A DNA stretch of 64,000 nucleotides from Prochlorococcus sp. AG-355-I20 (GTDB taxonomy: Bacteria > Cyanobacteriota > Cyanobacteriia > PCC-6307 > Cyanobiaceae), in assembly GCA_003280895.1 (NCBI GenBank), contig QCDM01000003.1, positions 78,958-142,957 of the forward strand, in the 5' to 3' direction. Below the pieces are notes generated by a model. It was not told the origin of the DNA. It did no database searches and was given only the letters and a program-made list of their open reading frames with translations. Shown piece by piece: positions 37,392-48,598 of the stretch. Within the stretch, counting starts at the first letter, position 1, and the number at the start of each line of letters is the position of its first letter. The position numbers were made by a program, and so were the translations under genes.

Positions 37392-38294
37392 ATGACTGAA
37401 GTTATAAATAATATTTCTGATTTTGAAAAATATCTTAAAAACACAAAAAAGGTTGTAGAAGAAGCACTTGATTTTTCCTTGGGCCCTGAGAATCCAGAAA
37501 TATTAAGAGAATCAATGAGATATTCCCTCTTAGCTGGAGGGAAAAGAATACGTCCAATTTTATGTTTAGCATCTTGTGCATTGGCCGGAGGAGAACCCTC
37601 TCTTGCAGTACCTACTGCGGTAGCAATAGAAATGATCCATACAATGTCCTTGATTCATGATGATCTGCCCGCCATGGATAATGATGACTTGAGGAGAGGT
37701 AGGCCGACAAATCATAAAGTATATGGAGACGCAATAGCTATTCTTGCAGGCGATGCTTTATTAACAAGGGCCTTCGAAATGGTATCTTTAAGAAGCCCTG
37801 GAGTCGATCCAAATAGATTATTAAATGTAGTTGGAGAATTATCCCTAGTTGCTGGTGCACCAGGCCTAGTCGGGGGACAAGTTGTTGATTTGGAATGCGA
37901 AGGCAAAGAAGTCGACCTTGACACTCTCGAATATATTCATCTTCATAAGACTGGGGCTTTATTAAAGGCCTGCGTAAGAACAGGCGCGATGATCGCAGGA
38001 GCCAACGAAAAACTATTACAAGCTTTGACAACATATGCAGAGGGAATTGGTTTAGCCTTCCAAATAATAGATGACATTCTTGATTTAACTTCTAGCAGTG
38101 AAAAGCTTGGTAAAACTGCCGGCAAAGATCTATTAGCTGACAAAACTACTTACCCTAAATTACTTGGAATGGAGGAGTCAAAGAAAAGAGCATTTGATTT
38201 AGTTGAAAAAGCAAAAAAAGCAATTGAACCTTGGGGTGCAGATGCAAAGTATTTAATATCGTTAGCCGACTTTATTACAAATAGAGACAGATAA
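37392..38294 (+). CDS. crtE: Geranylgeranyl/farnesyl diphosphate synthase
   Basis: Builds C15-C20 prenyl diphosphates for carotenoids, the chlorophyll phytyl chain and quinones. The 300-residue trans-prenyltransferase has both Asp-rich motifs, [19 protein letters not shown] and [10 protein letters not shown]. The [11 protein letters not shown]-binding segment is present. Product chain length is not settled by eye. In cyanobacteria this orthologue normally makes GGPP. It lies between folD and the PAP2-like gene, 12 bp apart from the latter, as a likely operon. Confidence 0.93.
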   Translation: MTEVINNISDFEKYLKNTKKVVEEALDFSLGPENPEILRESMRYSLLAGGKRIRPILCLASCALAGGEPSLAVPTAVAIEMIHTMSLIHDDLPAMDNDDLRRGRPTNHKVYGDAIAILAGDALLTRAFEMVSLRSPGVDPNRLLNVVGELSLVAGAPGLVGGQVVDLECEGKEVDLDTLEYIHLHKTGALLKACVRTGAMIAGANEKLLQALTTYAEGIGLAFQIIDDILDLTSSSEKLGKTAGKDLLADKTTYPKLLGMEESKKRAFDLVEKAKKAIEPWGADAKYLISLADFITNRDR

Positions 38295-38306
38295 TTATTT
38301 TAATTT

Positions 38307-38786
38307 ATGTCTGAGTTTTTCCCCTTTTTTGATAATTCAGTTCTTTTCTGGAGCGTATTATCATGTTTGCTCGCTCAATTTTTTAAAATTGTATTCAATT
38401 TCTTTTCAACTGGAGATATAAGATTTGGAATTATTTTCGAGACGGGTGGTATGCCCTCAAGTCATTCTGCCTTAATAACTGGCGCTACATCTGGTATAGG
38501 TTATGAATTAGGATTTGATAGCTCAATATTCGCATTATCAGTTGCTGTAGCATTAATAGTTATGTATGACGCTAGTGGTGTTCGAAAATCAGCTGGGATT
38601 CAAGCTGCAGAAATTAATAAACTATCAAAAAAACTAGATCCTCAATCAGAATTACTGTTAAAAGAAACTCTAGGTCACACAAAAATTGAGGTAATGGTAG
38701 GGAGTTTTTTAGGACCATTAATCACTTTGCCCGGAATGTTTTTTTTAGGTTCTCCGCTCAAAATATTTGATCTGATATTAAATTAA
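38307..38786 (+). CDS. Divergent PAP2 family membrane protein (DUF212)
   Basis: A 159-residue membrane protein with the DUF212 signature: GGMPSSHSALITGATSGIG with its Ser-His pair, followed by VMYDASGVRKSAGIQA. The family is a divergent branch of the acid phosphatase/vanadium haloperoxidase fold and may act on a lipid phosphate, perhaps a prenyl phosphate given crtE 12 bp upstream. That link is inference. Its end overlaps the convergent cobB stop by 4 bp. Confidence 0.92.
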   Translation: MSEFFPFFDNSVLFWSVLSCLLAQFFKIVFNFFSTGDIRFGIIFETGGMPSSHSALITGATSGIGYELGFDSSIFALSVAVALIVMYDASGVRKSAGIQAAEINKLSKKLDPQSELLLKETLGHTKIEVMVGSFLGPLITLPGMFFLGSPLKIFDLILN

Positions 38787-40174
38787 AAATGCTTTGAAAA
38801 AGTAATTTGTGTTGCAGCTATAAAGTTTTTTGCCACTTCTGGAGAACTTGGGAAATGTAAGTGAATCCAACTAGCATGTAATTTTTCATCAAAAAAGCCT
38901 TCATTTTTGTATTCAGTTTTCCAAGATTTAATTTTCCATGGGGAAGAAAGTTTCATCAGATGCTCAGCTTTTCCAAAATAAATATCAGATAAATTATTTT
39001 CAATTTCCCAATAATGAAATTCGTGTCCTCTAATTAATTGATTTTGTTTAATGATCGGAGTATCTTTTAAACCCTCAATGTATCTATAACCTACTGAAAG
39101 TTTACTTTTTTTGGTTCTAAAAGGCAGGATACCACTCATTTTATGATTATTACCATTTTCATCTTTTATGAAGTCTCCTAAAATCATCATCCCTCCGCAC
39201 TCAGCATATATAAATCCATTTTTGCGAAATTTCTTTAACGAATTTAAGCTTTTTGTAGAGTTACTTATATGATCAGCATATTTTTCAGGAAATCCCCCAG
39301 GAATTATTAAAGAAGAGGCCTCATTTGGTATTTCTTCATCATCGTAAATACTCCATGAAATCAATGGTATGCCAATTTCACTCAAAAACTCCTTAGTTTC
39401 AGGGTATTGAAAATGAAAGATTTTATCTTCTGCAATTGCGATAGGTTTACTTTTGTCTACTTTAAAATCTTTAAAATTGACGGAATTGTATATTTTCTTT
39501 TGAGGAGATTTCAGAAATTTAATAAGGGAAAATACATCAAGATTTCTTTCGGCAAAATTTGCAAAGTATTGAACATCAATTTCTTTTCCATTATCCGTTG
39601 GAGATATCAAACCTAGATTAGCTTTGTTTAAAGTTATTTTTGGATCAGATGGTAAAAAACCAAGAATTTCGATATCTTCATTTTTAAAAACTTCTTTGAT
39701 TAATTTTTTATGTCTATCTGAATTAACGTTGTTAAATATAATTCCTACTATTGACAACTCACTATCGAAATCCCTAAAACCTCGAATAGTCGCTAAAAGA
39801 GAAGCCACTTGACCTCTAGCATTAACAATAAAAATTATTGGAGCATTGAGAAGTTTAGAGATATTTGCTGTGCTGGAATAGGTTGTTGACCCTAATCCAT
39901 CAAATAGACCCATTGCTCCTTCTATTAATGAGAATTCATATTTCAAAGAATGTTTAAAAAAACTTTCTTGAACCCATTCCTCACCACTTAAAAAAATATC
40001 TAAATTCCTACAAATAGGTTGGCCAATTGAACTAAGTTGTTGTTGATCAAGATAATCTGGGCCAACCTTGAAAGTTTGTATCTTTATACCTTTTGAAAAC
40101 GCCCAACAAGATAGCAAAAGCGATAATGTTGTTTTCCCACTATCAGTTGAAGGAGAAGATATTACACAAGGCAT
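38783..40174 (-). CDS. cobB: Cobyrinic acid a,c-diamide synthase
   Basis: Amidates cobyrinate (or the hydrogenobyrinate equivalent) at the a and c side chains using glutamine and ATP, in (pseudo)cobalamin synthesis. The 463 residues have an N-terminal P-loop-like SPSTDSGKTTLSL and the DQQ-type substrate loop. The C-terminal class I glutaminase domain has the nucleophile Cys in FIYAECGGMMILG and a late His in SWIHLHFP. CbiA is the alternative name. It starts 3 bp after opcA stops, the last gene of a zwf-opcA-cobB run. Confidence 0.93.
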   Translation of the reverse strand: MPCVISSPSTDSGKTTLSLLLSCWAFSKGIKIQTFKVGPDYLDQQQLSSIGQPICRNLDIFLSGEEWVQESFFKHSLKYEFSLIEGAMGLFDGLGSTTYSSTANISKLLNAPIIFIVNARGQVASLLATIRGFRDFDSELSIVGIIFNNVNSDRHKKLIKEVFKNEDIEILGFLPSDPKITLNKANLGLISPTDNGKEIDVQYFANFAERNLDVFSLIKFLKSPQKKIYNSVNFKDFKVDKSKPIAIAEDKIFHFQYPETKEFLSEIGIPLISWSIYDDEEIPNEASSLIIPGGFPEKYADHISNSTKSLNSLKKFRKNGFIYAECGGMMILGDFIKDENGNNHKMSGILPFRTKKSKLSVGYRYIEGLKDTPIIKQNQLIRGHEFHYWEIENNLSDIYFGKAEHLMKLSSPWKIKSWKTEYKNEGFFDEKLHASWIHLHFPSSPEVAKNFIAATQITFSKHF

Positions 40175-40177
40175 CTA

Positions 40178-41479
40178 CTAGTTATTAAAACCATTAAATA
40201 TTTGAAGGGCTATTTTAATAGAATTTTCAAAAAGAGGACTGGTATTTCCTCTACTACTTCCCAATAATTTACTAACATCATACTCTGATGTAGAAGTAGA
40301 GTTTGGAACAACTTGTTCTATTAATTCCATATCAGCCATTCCCCCTGCTTCAAGTCTCATACATTCCACTGATTCACAACCAAGTATTACACAAGTGTTA
40401 TTTTTCTGAACCGCACTAATTTTTGAAATCAGCCTCAATCCAATAACTTGTCCTAAATGAATACTTGGATTTCCCAAAGATAAGGGATTTATTGTTGCAG
40501 AAATCTTTTCGCCGTTTTTTCTTTCAAATTCGATTTTTGTTGATTCTGTATCCCTTTCAACGCTTAGAAAAGACCAACCAAGTTTATCGCTAATCCATGA
40601 AATCAAAAACAAAGCTTGAATTATATGGTCTCCTGCGATATCAATGTCAATATCAGTAATATGATCTAAAATCGGCCTTCTCGAAGGTGGATCAAAAATC
40701 ATTGCCAATGATTCCCTCCAATTTTTCAATCTAACCCAATTCAAATCATTAATAGCTTTATTTGAATTATTTAATTGATCTAAAACATTTAAACATCTTT
40801 GAGGCGATCCAAGAGCAGTATCAATTATTAACCGTAGACCATAATTAGTAAAATATTCGAAGATTTCAGGCGATTCATCCAAGCTTCCATTCCACCACAA
40901 CCATGAAGGTAATTCATCAATAGATAATTCATCAATTATTTTTATCCCTTTATTAGAAATTGAGGCCGAGTCCCCCCTTATAACAACTAAATCCCCACAT
41001 ATAGGTTGCATTGCTGGAGTATCACTTAATGGACAGTAAGCGGATACAAAAGTTTTGATTTCTGAATTTTTATTTAATGTTGGCGCTAGAGTTATTAATC
41101 TTCTTGGATTCAATGTACTAATTGTTGATTCAAAAAATTGTCCTCTAAAATCTTCATAGTCTTTATTAGATAAATTTTCTTTCAACAAATTCAATAATTC
41201 TTCACTATTAAGGGAAGTAGTGATAGGAAGTCCTTGATCTAAGATAAATTTTTTTGCAACTTCAATTATCTCTGGACTTAAATTTCCAGTAATTGGACCA
41301 TTTACTAATCCTTTTTGCACCAAACATTGTTCTAGCCAAGCAGGCTGCCAGACCATTAATGTAAAAGTATTAGCTCCACTATTATCTTTATCTTCTGAAA
41401 TCCATAATTTATTAAGGTAATTAGAAATTTCCTGATAAGGAAGCTCTAACGGGGTTTGGAGTGTTAGTTGAGGTTTCAT
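40178..41479 (-). CDS. opcA: Glucose-6-phosphate dehydrogenase assembly/activator protein OpcA
   Basis: A 433-residue OpcA, the cyanobacterial protein that helps assemble and redox-activate G6PDH. Conserved segments include DLVVIRGDSASISNKG, DELPSWLWWNGSLDESPEIF and GDHIIQALFLISWISDKLGW. The Cys-containing CVILGCESVECMRLEAGG near the C-terminus may be part of thioredoxin control, which is inference. It is 2 bp after zwf on the same strand, the standard partner. Confidence 0.96.
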   Translation of the reverse strand: MKPQLTLQTPLELPYQEISNYLNKLWISEDKDNSGANTFTLMVWQPAWLEQCLVQKGLVNGPITGNLSPEIIEVAKKFILDQGLPITTSLNSEELLNLLKENLSNKDYEDFRGQFFESTISTLNPRRLITLAPTLNKNSEIKTFVSAYCPLSDTPAMQPICGDLVVIRGDSASISNKGIKIIDELSIDELPSWLWWNGSLDESPEIFEYFTNYGLRLIIDTALGSPQRCLNVLDQLNNSNKAINDLNWVRLKNWRESLAMIFDPPSRRPILDHITDIDIDIAGDHIIQALFLISWISDKLGWSFLSVERDTESTKIEFERKNGEKISATINPLSLGNPSIHLGQVIGLRLISKISAVQKNNTCVILGCESVECMRLEAGGMADMELIEQVVPNSTSTSEYDVSKLLGSSRGNTSPLFENSIKIALQIFNGFNN

Positions 41480-41481
41480 TT

Positions 41482-43005
41482 TTAAGGTCTACGCCAGAAA
41501 ATATTATCTTTTGAAATTAATTGATCAGACTCTGGAGGTCCCCACGTCATAGATTCATAATTATAAATAGGTAACTTCCAAGGAGAATTATCCATCAAGT
41601 CTATTAATGGTGTATAAAGTTTCCAGGCTGCCTCTACTTCATCACTTCTAGTAAATAAGGTTGGGTCAGAAAGCATTGCATCAGCTAATAATCTTACATA
41701 TCCTTCATCTGACGGTTCTCCAAATGATTCATCATATGAAAATTCCATCTCAACAGGTCTTGATTTCATTCCAGAACCAGGAGATTTTACCTCAAATTTG
41801 AAAGTAGCACCTTCATTGGGCTGAATTCTAAGGATAAGTTGATTTGGGGCAGGATTTATTATTGTTGATTCAAATAAGTGTACTGGTACGTCTTTAAAAG
41901 TCAAGACTATTTCTCCAAGTCTTTTAGGTAGTCTTTTACCTGTTCTCAAATAAAAAGGAACCCCTTGCCAACGCCAGTTATCCACGAATACTTTTGTCGC
42001 AATATAAGTTTCTGTTGTGCTATTACAATTAACACCATCTTCCTGCCTATATCCTTTTAGTCGATTTGAAATATTTCCTCCCTCTCCATATTGACCTCTT
42101 ATGCAACAATTCCACGGTTTATTTTCGTCAGCAAGTTTTGAAGCTTGAAGAACCTTAGCTTTTTCATTTCTTATTGCTTCTGGTTCAAACTTTCCAGGAG
42201 GTTCCATTGCAGTAACAGCAAGCATTTGAGTCATATGATTTTGAAGCATATCCCTTAAAGCACCAGAGCTTTCGTAATAACCTGCTCTATCTTCAACACC
42301 TACTGTTTCAGATGAAGTAATTTGAACACTAGATATATAATTTCTATTCCAGATTGGTTCAAAAATAGTGTTTGCAAACCTCAAAACAAGAATATTCTGA
42401 ACTGTCTCTTTACCTAAATAATGATCAATCCTATAAATCTGACTTTCTTCAGCGCAACTCTGAACGATCTTATTCAATTTTTTTGCACTTGAATAATCTC
42501 TTCCAAAAGGTTTTTCAATAACTAAACGACTTTTCTTAGGGTCATTTAAAAGGCCAGCTGCTTTAAGAGCTTTACATCCACTTGCATAGAAATTAGGAGA
42601 TACTGATAAATAAAATGTTCTATTACCATGAGTAGCTTGTGTTCTATCAATTTCATTTAATCTTCTAGAAAGCCTTACGACATGATCACTTTGTTGCAAG
42701 TCAACTGGTTCATAGAAAAGATAATTAGAAAATTGTTCCCACTCCCTTTCTTTACCAGATATTTGATTTAATAGCTTTTCTTTCATCTTTTCTCTAAACT
42801 CATTATCAGTCCAAGGTCTTCTCGCACAACCAACTATTCCAAATTCACTAGGAATTCTTCTTTGCAAATAGAGTTCAAATAAGGCTGGTATTAATTTTCT
42901 ATGAGTAAGGTCTCCACTAGCACCAAATATTACTAGGCATTGTGGAGATATGACTCTTTCCTGCCGTAAGCCTAATCTTAGAGGATTACTTAAAGTTGAA
43001 GGCAT
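41482..43005 (-). CDS. zwf: Glucose-6-phosphate 1-dehydrogenase
   Basis: First enzyme of the oxidative pentose phosphate pathway, used at night to make NADPH. The 507 residues are full length. The NADP site IFGASGDLTHRKLIPALF, the substrate motif RIDHYLGKETVQNI with its catalytic His, and the late MEPPGKFEPEAIRNEK segment are standard. It leads the zwf-opcA-cobB unit. In cyanobacteria zwf and opcA are typically clock-regulated with a peak near dusk; no promoter element was assigned here. Confidence 0.97.
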   Translation of the reverse strand: MPSTLSNPLRLGLRQERVISPQCLVIFGASGDLTHRKLIPALFELYLQRRIPSEFGIVGCARRPWTDNEFREKMKEKLLNQISGKEREWEQFSNYLFYEPVDLQQSDHVVRLSRRLNEIDRTQATHGNRTFYLSVSPNFYASGCKALKAAGLLNDPKKSRLVIEKPFGRDYSSAKKLNKIVQSCAEESQIYRIDHYLGKETVQNILVLRFANTIFEPIWNRNYISSVQITSSETVGVEDRAGYYESSGALRDMLQNHMTQMLAVTAMEPPGKFEPEAIRNEKAKVLQASKLADENKPWNCCIRGQYGEGGNISNRLKGYRQEDGVNCNSTTETYIATKVFVDNWRWQGVPFYLRTGKRLPKRLGEIVLTFKDVPVHLFESTIINPAPNQLILRIQPNEGATFKFEVKSPGSGMKSRPVEMEFSYDESFGEPSDEGYVRLLADAMLSDPTLFTRSDEVEAAWKLYTPLIDLMDNSPWKLPIYNYESMTWGPPESDQLISKDNIFWRRP

Positions 43006-43115
43006 ATTTTTAGTATTCTTTATTTAAAATCCTCTTTTTTTCAAATATTAGCTACGTATTGTGTCTAAACCAAAAAGTATTTAATAAGTGAAGCTTATGA
43101 CAAAATATCAAAAAT

Positions 43116-44231
<1,116 letters not shown>

Positions 44232-44409
44232 TTAGATTTCTTTTATAAAAGATTATCAATTTGTAGTTTAATTTGTAGTGATTTTACAAAAATGGTTACG
44301 TTTTGAGATCGGGATAAATAAAAGAAATTATTTTAATTTTTCAGTATTTGTTGTTTTTATCAGTATAGTTACACAGAAATAATTTTTTATCTTTTTAAAA
44401 AATTCATTT

Positions 44410-44952
44410 ATGAATAATCCTCAAGAATCAGAAGATCATTCTAAGAGCAATGATTACAGGACAATTGAGCAGACGATGGAGAAGTTTTCCGGTGGTACAA
44501 GACGACTGGCAGCTCAACTTACAACTTCTGCAAGTTTTGATTCTTTGTGGAGTGTTTTAACAGATTATGATCGGCTAAATCTTTACATACCAAATCTTTT
44601 ATCGAGCAAAAAAATATTTCAGAATGGAAATAATTTCCACCTTAAACAAGTTGGGGCTCAGGATTTCCTTGGCATGAAGTTTTCAGCTGAAGTAACTATA
44701 GATTTATTTGAAGATAAGGAGCTTGGCCTCATAAAATTTAATTTGATAAAAGGAGATTTCAGAAAGTTTGAGGGTAGTTGGAAAATACAAAATATTAAAA
44801 ATACTTCAACCAACTCATTAATTTATGATCTTACTGTTCAAGGTTGTCAGTGGATGCCAATAGGGATGATAGAGAAAAGACTGAAAAAGGATCTTTCAGA
44901 AAATTTAATTGCCGTAGATAGGCAAGCAAAATCATCAAAAAGATCGTTATAA
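44410..44952 (+). CDS. SRPBCC-family (START/cyclase-dehydratase-like) protein
   Basis: A 180-residue protein of the Bet v1-like fold that binds hydrophobic ligands. The core begins LAAQLTTSASFDSLWSVLTDYDRLNLYIPNL, the typical polyketide cyclase/dehydrase entry, and ends with the long C-terminal helix (MIEKRLKKDLSENLIAV). No signal peptide. Ligand unknown; similar proteins in plants and cyanobacteria are lipid or quinone related. It is divergent from petH and ends 11 bp before tRNA-Glu. Confidence 0.88.
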   Translation: MNNPQESEDHSKSNDYRTIEQTMEKFSGGTRRLAAQLTTSASFDSLWSVLTDYDRLNLYIPNLLSSKKIFQNGNNFHLKQVGAQDFLGMKFSAEVTIDLFEDKELGLIKFNLIKGDFRKFEGSWKIQNIKNTSTNSLIYDLTVQGCQWMPIGMIEKRLKKDLSENLIAVDRQAKSSKRSL

Positions 44953-44963
44953 ATTAAAAATAA

Positions 44964-45036
44964 TAGCCCCAAGGGGATTCGAACCCCTGTCGCCTCCGTG
45001 AAAGGGAGGTGTCCTAGGCCTCTAGACGATGGGGCC
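44964..45036 (-). tRNA. trnE: tRNA-Glu (anticodon TTC)
   Basis: A 73-nt cloverleaf on the minus strand. The acceptor GGCCCCA pairs with TGGGGCT (one G:T at the end), discriminator A. The anticodon stem is CCTCC/GGAGG with loop CTTTCAC, so the anticodon is TTC. The T-arm reads AGGGGTTCGAATCCCCT. CCA is not encoded. tRNA-Glu also supplies the C5 route to tetrapyrroles in phototrophs. Confidence 0.97.
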
Positions 45037-45077
45037 AGGAAATTAGCATAACAGCTTATTAAAAACTAAGAGTAAGG

Positions 45078-46196
45078 CTAGCCTTTCGTCAAGTATTGTT
45101 GCTCTTTATTTTGTCCTTGCCACACAGGAACTGTGAAATGGAAGCAGGAACCTTCACCAATTTCAGAAACGACCCATATTCTTCCTCCATGTACTTGTAC
45201 AATTCTCCTACATACTGATAGCCCTATGCCAAATCCTGAAGTTCCTTCAGAAGTCTGGGGAAGTCTAACCCTATCAAGAAAAATTCTTTTTTGTTCGCTC
45301 AAAGGAATACCTGCACCTTTGTCACAAATTGTTATTTCTACCCATTGATTTGTCTTATGAATCATGGTGATTTTTATAGATCCAGAGTCTTTAGAAAATT
45401 TAATAGCATTTTCAATTAAATTTAAAAATACTTGCCTCATTCTTCTTTGATCTGCAAATACACTTGGCAGATCAGATGGGATATCAGTGTCAATTTCAAT
45501 ATTCCTTAATCTCCAGAATTTTTCTAATTCGAGTATTACTTCAGCACTAATATTACCTAAATCAATTTTCTGGGGATTGAATAACGCTTCCCATTTAGTT
45601 GTTCCAACCTCCAAAAGGTCCTGAGATAAAAGTTCAATCTCTTCAAGGCGTCTTTTAATTACTTCCTGTAATTTTGAAATATCTATTTGTCCGAGTTTTT
45701 GACTTTGAACAGCCAAAGTAGCAGCAGTTAAAGGTGTTCTTAATTCATGCGCGACCATTCTTAACAATCTTTCCTGAGATTCTATTCTTTTTGTTAAGGT
45801 CTCATTTTCTTGTCTTAAAACAAGAAGTTCGTCTTCCAATAAAAATTCTTTTTGAGTTCTTATTGAATCAATTTTAGATGGCTGTAAATTGATTCCAAGA
45901 TTTTTTGTTAAGCCTTCCTGTGACCACCTTGGCAACCATTTTTGCAACTGAGAGAAAATATTACTTCCAGCAAATATTTGCTTTGGAGCTGGGGAAACCT
46001 TTATAAGGGCTGGAATAGCAACTAATCTATGTAATTCAAGTAATTCTGGCTGCTCGGTGGGTTCAGAGATCTGAAGAGATATCTCAAATTCACAATCATC
46101 TGATTCTAAATAAGCTATTAGGGACTTGATGTCATTACTAGAAAGTTGATTTCTAGCTGCCACAAGTATTAATTTTAACTCTTTTTTATCATTCAA
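45078..46196 (-). CDS. sasA: Circadian clock output histidine kinase SasA
   Basis: A 372-residue sensor kinase. The N-terminus (about 5-95) is a thioredoxin/KaiB-like domain ([20 protein letters not shown]) that docks on KaiC. A coiled coil follows (about 115-145), then the kinase core with His150 in [10 protein letters not shown], the N-box [12 protein letters not shown], and DKGAGIP / [12 protein letters not shown]. No membrane segment, so it is cytoplasmic. It phosphorylates RpaA in cyanobacteria to time gene expression. Start appears to be TTG. No kai genes are in the window. Confidence 0.95.
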   Translation of the reverse strand: MNDKKELKLILVAARNQLSSNDIKSLIAYLESDDCEFEISLQISEPTEQPELLELHRLVAIPALIKVSPAPKQIFAGSNIFSQLQKWLPRWSQEGLTKNLGINLQPSKIDSIRTQKEFLLEDELLVLRQENETLTKRIESQERLLRMVAHELRTPLTAATLAVQSQKLGQIDISKLQEVIKRRLEEIELLSQDLLEVGTTKWEALFNPQKIDLGNISAEVILELEKFWRLRNIEIDTDIPSDLPSVFADQRRMRQVFLNLIENAIKFSKDSGSIKITMIHKTNQWVEITICDKGAGIPLSEQKRIFLDRVRLPQTSEGTSGFGIGLSVCRRIVQVHGGRIWVVSEIGEGSCFHFTVPVWQGQNKEQQYLTKG

Positions 46197-46302
46197 ATGA
46201 AGTCCTCTGAAGTGTTGAAAAGCTGTTAATCCTTATAAACACCTTAAGATATTTTTTTTTATTTTACAGATGGGCTATTAAATAAATAGGACTTATTGAT
46301 AA

Positions 46303-46842
46303 ATGGTTGTTATTAATCCAAAGAAAAATTTACATTTTGGTGAAAACCCTCCTGAAATCAATTTAAATAGTAATTTAAAAAGGTGGTTTTCCAGAAATAT
46401 TGGATTGTGGAAATCCAATAGAACGTATTTTCTCGATGAAGCACAAAAAACTTATAATTTAAGTATGAATATAAATATTCAAGCTCTCAAGAGTAAATCC
46501 GAATGGGAGTCGCATTATAAATTTACTTGGTACCCAGAAAAAAAATATAATTTCTTTGAAGAAAATCCCCAGTACAAAGAACGAGGAGAAATGCATGCAT
46601 TTTTAAAAGGCCATCAACTTAAGAGGGAAAAATTTTATTTAAGTAATGATGAAGGTATTTCAAATATTAAACAAGTAGACGAACACGAAATGATATTCGA
46701 ATCTTCTTACGAAGATTGGTATATTCTTGAACATACGAGACTTGTAGATCTTGATAATTTTAGATTTAGGGTTATTTATTCATGGAACAAAAATAAGCTT
46801 AAAATTGTAGAGAATCATCACGAAATTAAAATTATTAAATAA
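46303..46842 (+). CDS. Hypothetical protein, possibly lipocalin/phycobiliprotein-lyase-like
   Basis: A 179-residue beta-rich protein. The N-terminal RWFSRNIGLWKSNRTYF recalls the FF...GxWxSxRT pattern of the CpcS/CpeS lyase and related lipocalin families. The remainder lacks clear diagnostic residues. It is divergent from sasA (106 bp between the starts), with its own promoter presumably. Identity is tentative; the length, composition and start support a real gene. Confidence 0.75.
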   Translation: MVVINPKKNLHFGENPPEINLNSNLKRWFSRNIGLWKSNRTYFLDEAQKTYNLSMNINIQALKSKSEWESHYKFTWYPEKKYNFFEENPQYKERGEMHAFLKGHQLKREKFYLSNDEGISNIKQVDEHEMIFESSYEDWYILEHTRLVDLDNFRFRVIYSWNKNKLKIVENHHEIKIIK

Positions 46843-46914
46843 ATTCTATTTGCAGATTTAGTTTAAAAATAAAAAATGTTATCTTAAATATTATGAATTA
46901 AAAATAAACAAAAT

Positions 46915-47349
46915 ATGAGTTTTAAAATATCTAAAATTTTTACAATCCCTATTATTTTATTATCTTTTTTATTTGATACAAATTATGAATTCAATAATGT
47001 AAATGCAAATGTTAAAAATTCTCCTGCCAATAAAAATGATTTGGATCTATATCATGGGATGGGTGTTTCATTTCTATGTAATGCGACAAGAAAAGGATTT
47101 GATTTGGATTTCCCAAAAACATTAAACGTTGCCTCAGCTACTTTCGCATCTGTAGTTTCACAAAAACATGGGGGTAAAATAATAGAGAAAAAGAAAGAAC
47201 AAACAGTTGACATGAAACAATTACAATTTATTGCATCTCTGCAATTAGTTGAATCAGCTCTTCAAGTTTGTCCTGATAATGTTCCTGAAAAGATTGAAAA
47301 ACAATTTAAGATTGAAACTGAGAGAATAAAGAAATTACAAAAAATGTAA
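46915..47349 (+). CDS. Exported hypothetical protein
   Basis: A 144-residue protein with an N-terminal signal (about 5-22, hydrophobic) and a soluble mature part. The segment FLCNATRKGFDLDFPKTLNVASATFASVV and a second Cys in ESALQVCPDN could form a disulfide. It ends in a charged helix (KIEKQFKIETERIKKLQKM). It lies 72 bp after the previous hypothetical gene on the same strand and converges on prs. I do not recognise the family. Confidence 0.75.
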   Translation: MSFKISKIFTIPIILLSFLFDTNYEFNNVNANVKNSPANKNDLDLYHGMGVSFLCNATRKGFDLDFPKTLNVASATFASVVSQKHGGKIIEKKKEQTVDMKQLQFIASLQLVESALQVCPDNVPEKIEKQFKIETERIKKLQKM

Positions 47350-47363
47350 AAAAATAATTTCCT

Positions 47364-48359
47364 TTATCTAAACATAGAACTAACAGAACTTTCTTCGTGG
47401 ATTCTCCAAATGGCTTCACCCAACATATTTGCGACTGAAAGAACTTTTAACTGTGGAAAATTATCTTTATGTATAACTGGTATGCTGTTAGTCACGATAA
47501 CTTGTTCGAAAAGATTCTTAGAACTTAATCTTTCATAAGAAGGAGGAGAAAATACAGCATGTGAGGCGCAAGCAAATATTCTATTTGCTCCTTCTTTTTT
47601 TAGTAAATGTGCTCCGGAACAAATTGTACCTCCCGTATCTATCATATCGTCTATAAGGATAGCGGTTTTACCTTTGACTTCACCAATAACAGTAAGACTT
47701 TCTGCGATATTATGCGCAGATCTTCTTTTATCAATGATAGCCAAAGGTGCATCATTCATTAATTTCGCGAATGCTCTTGCTCTCGCCACCCCCCCTACAT
47801 CAGGAGAGACTACAACTATTTCTTTTAAATCTAGAGTTTCTAGATAATCGATCAATACAGTTGATCCGTAAATATGATCGCATGGTATATCAAAGTAACC
47901 TTGTATTTGAGCCGAGTGTAAGTCCATAGCTAGAACTCTATCAACTCCTGATTTCTCTAGTAAATTTGCAGTTAATTTTGCAGTTATAGACTCTCTTCCT
48001 GAGGTCTTCCTATCTGCCCTAGCATATCCATAATAGGGAATTACAGCCGTAATTTGTCTTGCAGACGCTCTTTTGCATGCATCAACCATAATCATGAGCT
48101 CCATTAAACTATCGTTTACAGGAGCGCAAGTAGGTTGTATGAGGAATACATCACAACCTCTAATAGATTGCTGAATCTGAACATAAAGTTCTCCATCTGC
48201 AAATCTTTTAGATATTAAAGGTACATTTTCAATCCCTAGGTATGATGCAATTTCTTCAGCTAATTTAGGATTTGTTGTCCCACTTACTAACCTTAATCTA
48301 CTATTAGTTAGATTAAAGTTCGATTCTTTACTCTGCATTGCCGTGATAAAACTTGTCAC
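47364..48359 (-). CDS. prs: Ribose-phosphate pyrophosphokinase
   Basis: Makes PRPP from ribose 5-phosphate and ATP for nucleotide, histidine and tryptophan synthesis. The 331 residues match the class I enzyme. The N-terminal VSGTTNPKLAEEIASYLGIE, the DLHSAQIQGYFDIPCDH metal/ATP segment and the PRPP loop ILIDDMIDTGGTI are standard. GTG at 48359 is used here; an ATG at codon 8 (48338) is an alternative that keeps all motifs. The 239 bp up to malQ show no gene. Confidence 0.97.
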   Translation of the reverse strand: MTSFITAMQSKESNFNLTNSRLRLVSGTTNPKLAEEIASYLGIENVPLISKRFADGELYVQIQQSIRGCDVFLIQPTCAPVNDSLMELMIMVDACKRASARQITAVIPYYGYARADRKTSGRESITAKLTANLLEKSGVDRVLAMDLHSAQIQGYFDIPCDHIYGSTVLIDYLETLDLKEIVVVSPDVGGVARARAFAKLMNDAPLAIIDKRRSAHNIAESLTVIGEVKGKTAILIDDMIDTGGTICSGAHLLKKEGANRIFACASHAVFSPPSYERLSSKNLFEQVIVTNSIPVIHKDNFPQLKVLSVANMLGEAIWRIHEESSVSSMFR

Positions 48360-48598
48360 GAAATTTGCACCATAAAACTATATTCTTATCGTAGTCGTTT
48401 ATGTGAATTTCGCAAAAGATAATGACTAGATATTTTCAAAAGTCACATGAATTAATCAAAAAATTGTTGATTAAAATTTAGAATTTATATTTATCAAGAC
48501 TTAAAAATCAGCAATGATATTTGTCAATTAAAAAAAATTTGTATAAGGTTGAATTTAGAGAATTAAAAACACGTTAAGTTTAAAAATATATTGAAAAG

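Noticed and set aside
37738..38034. 98-codon minus-strand frame in crtE
   Set aside because: Antisense shadow of the prenyltransferase gene, with Leu/Arg-rich composition unlike its neighbours.
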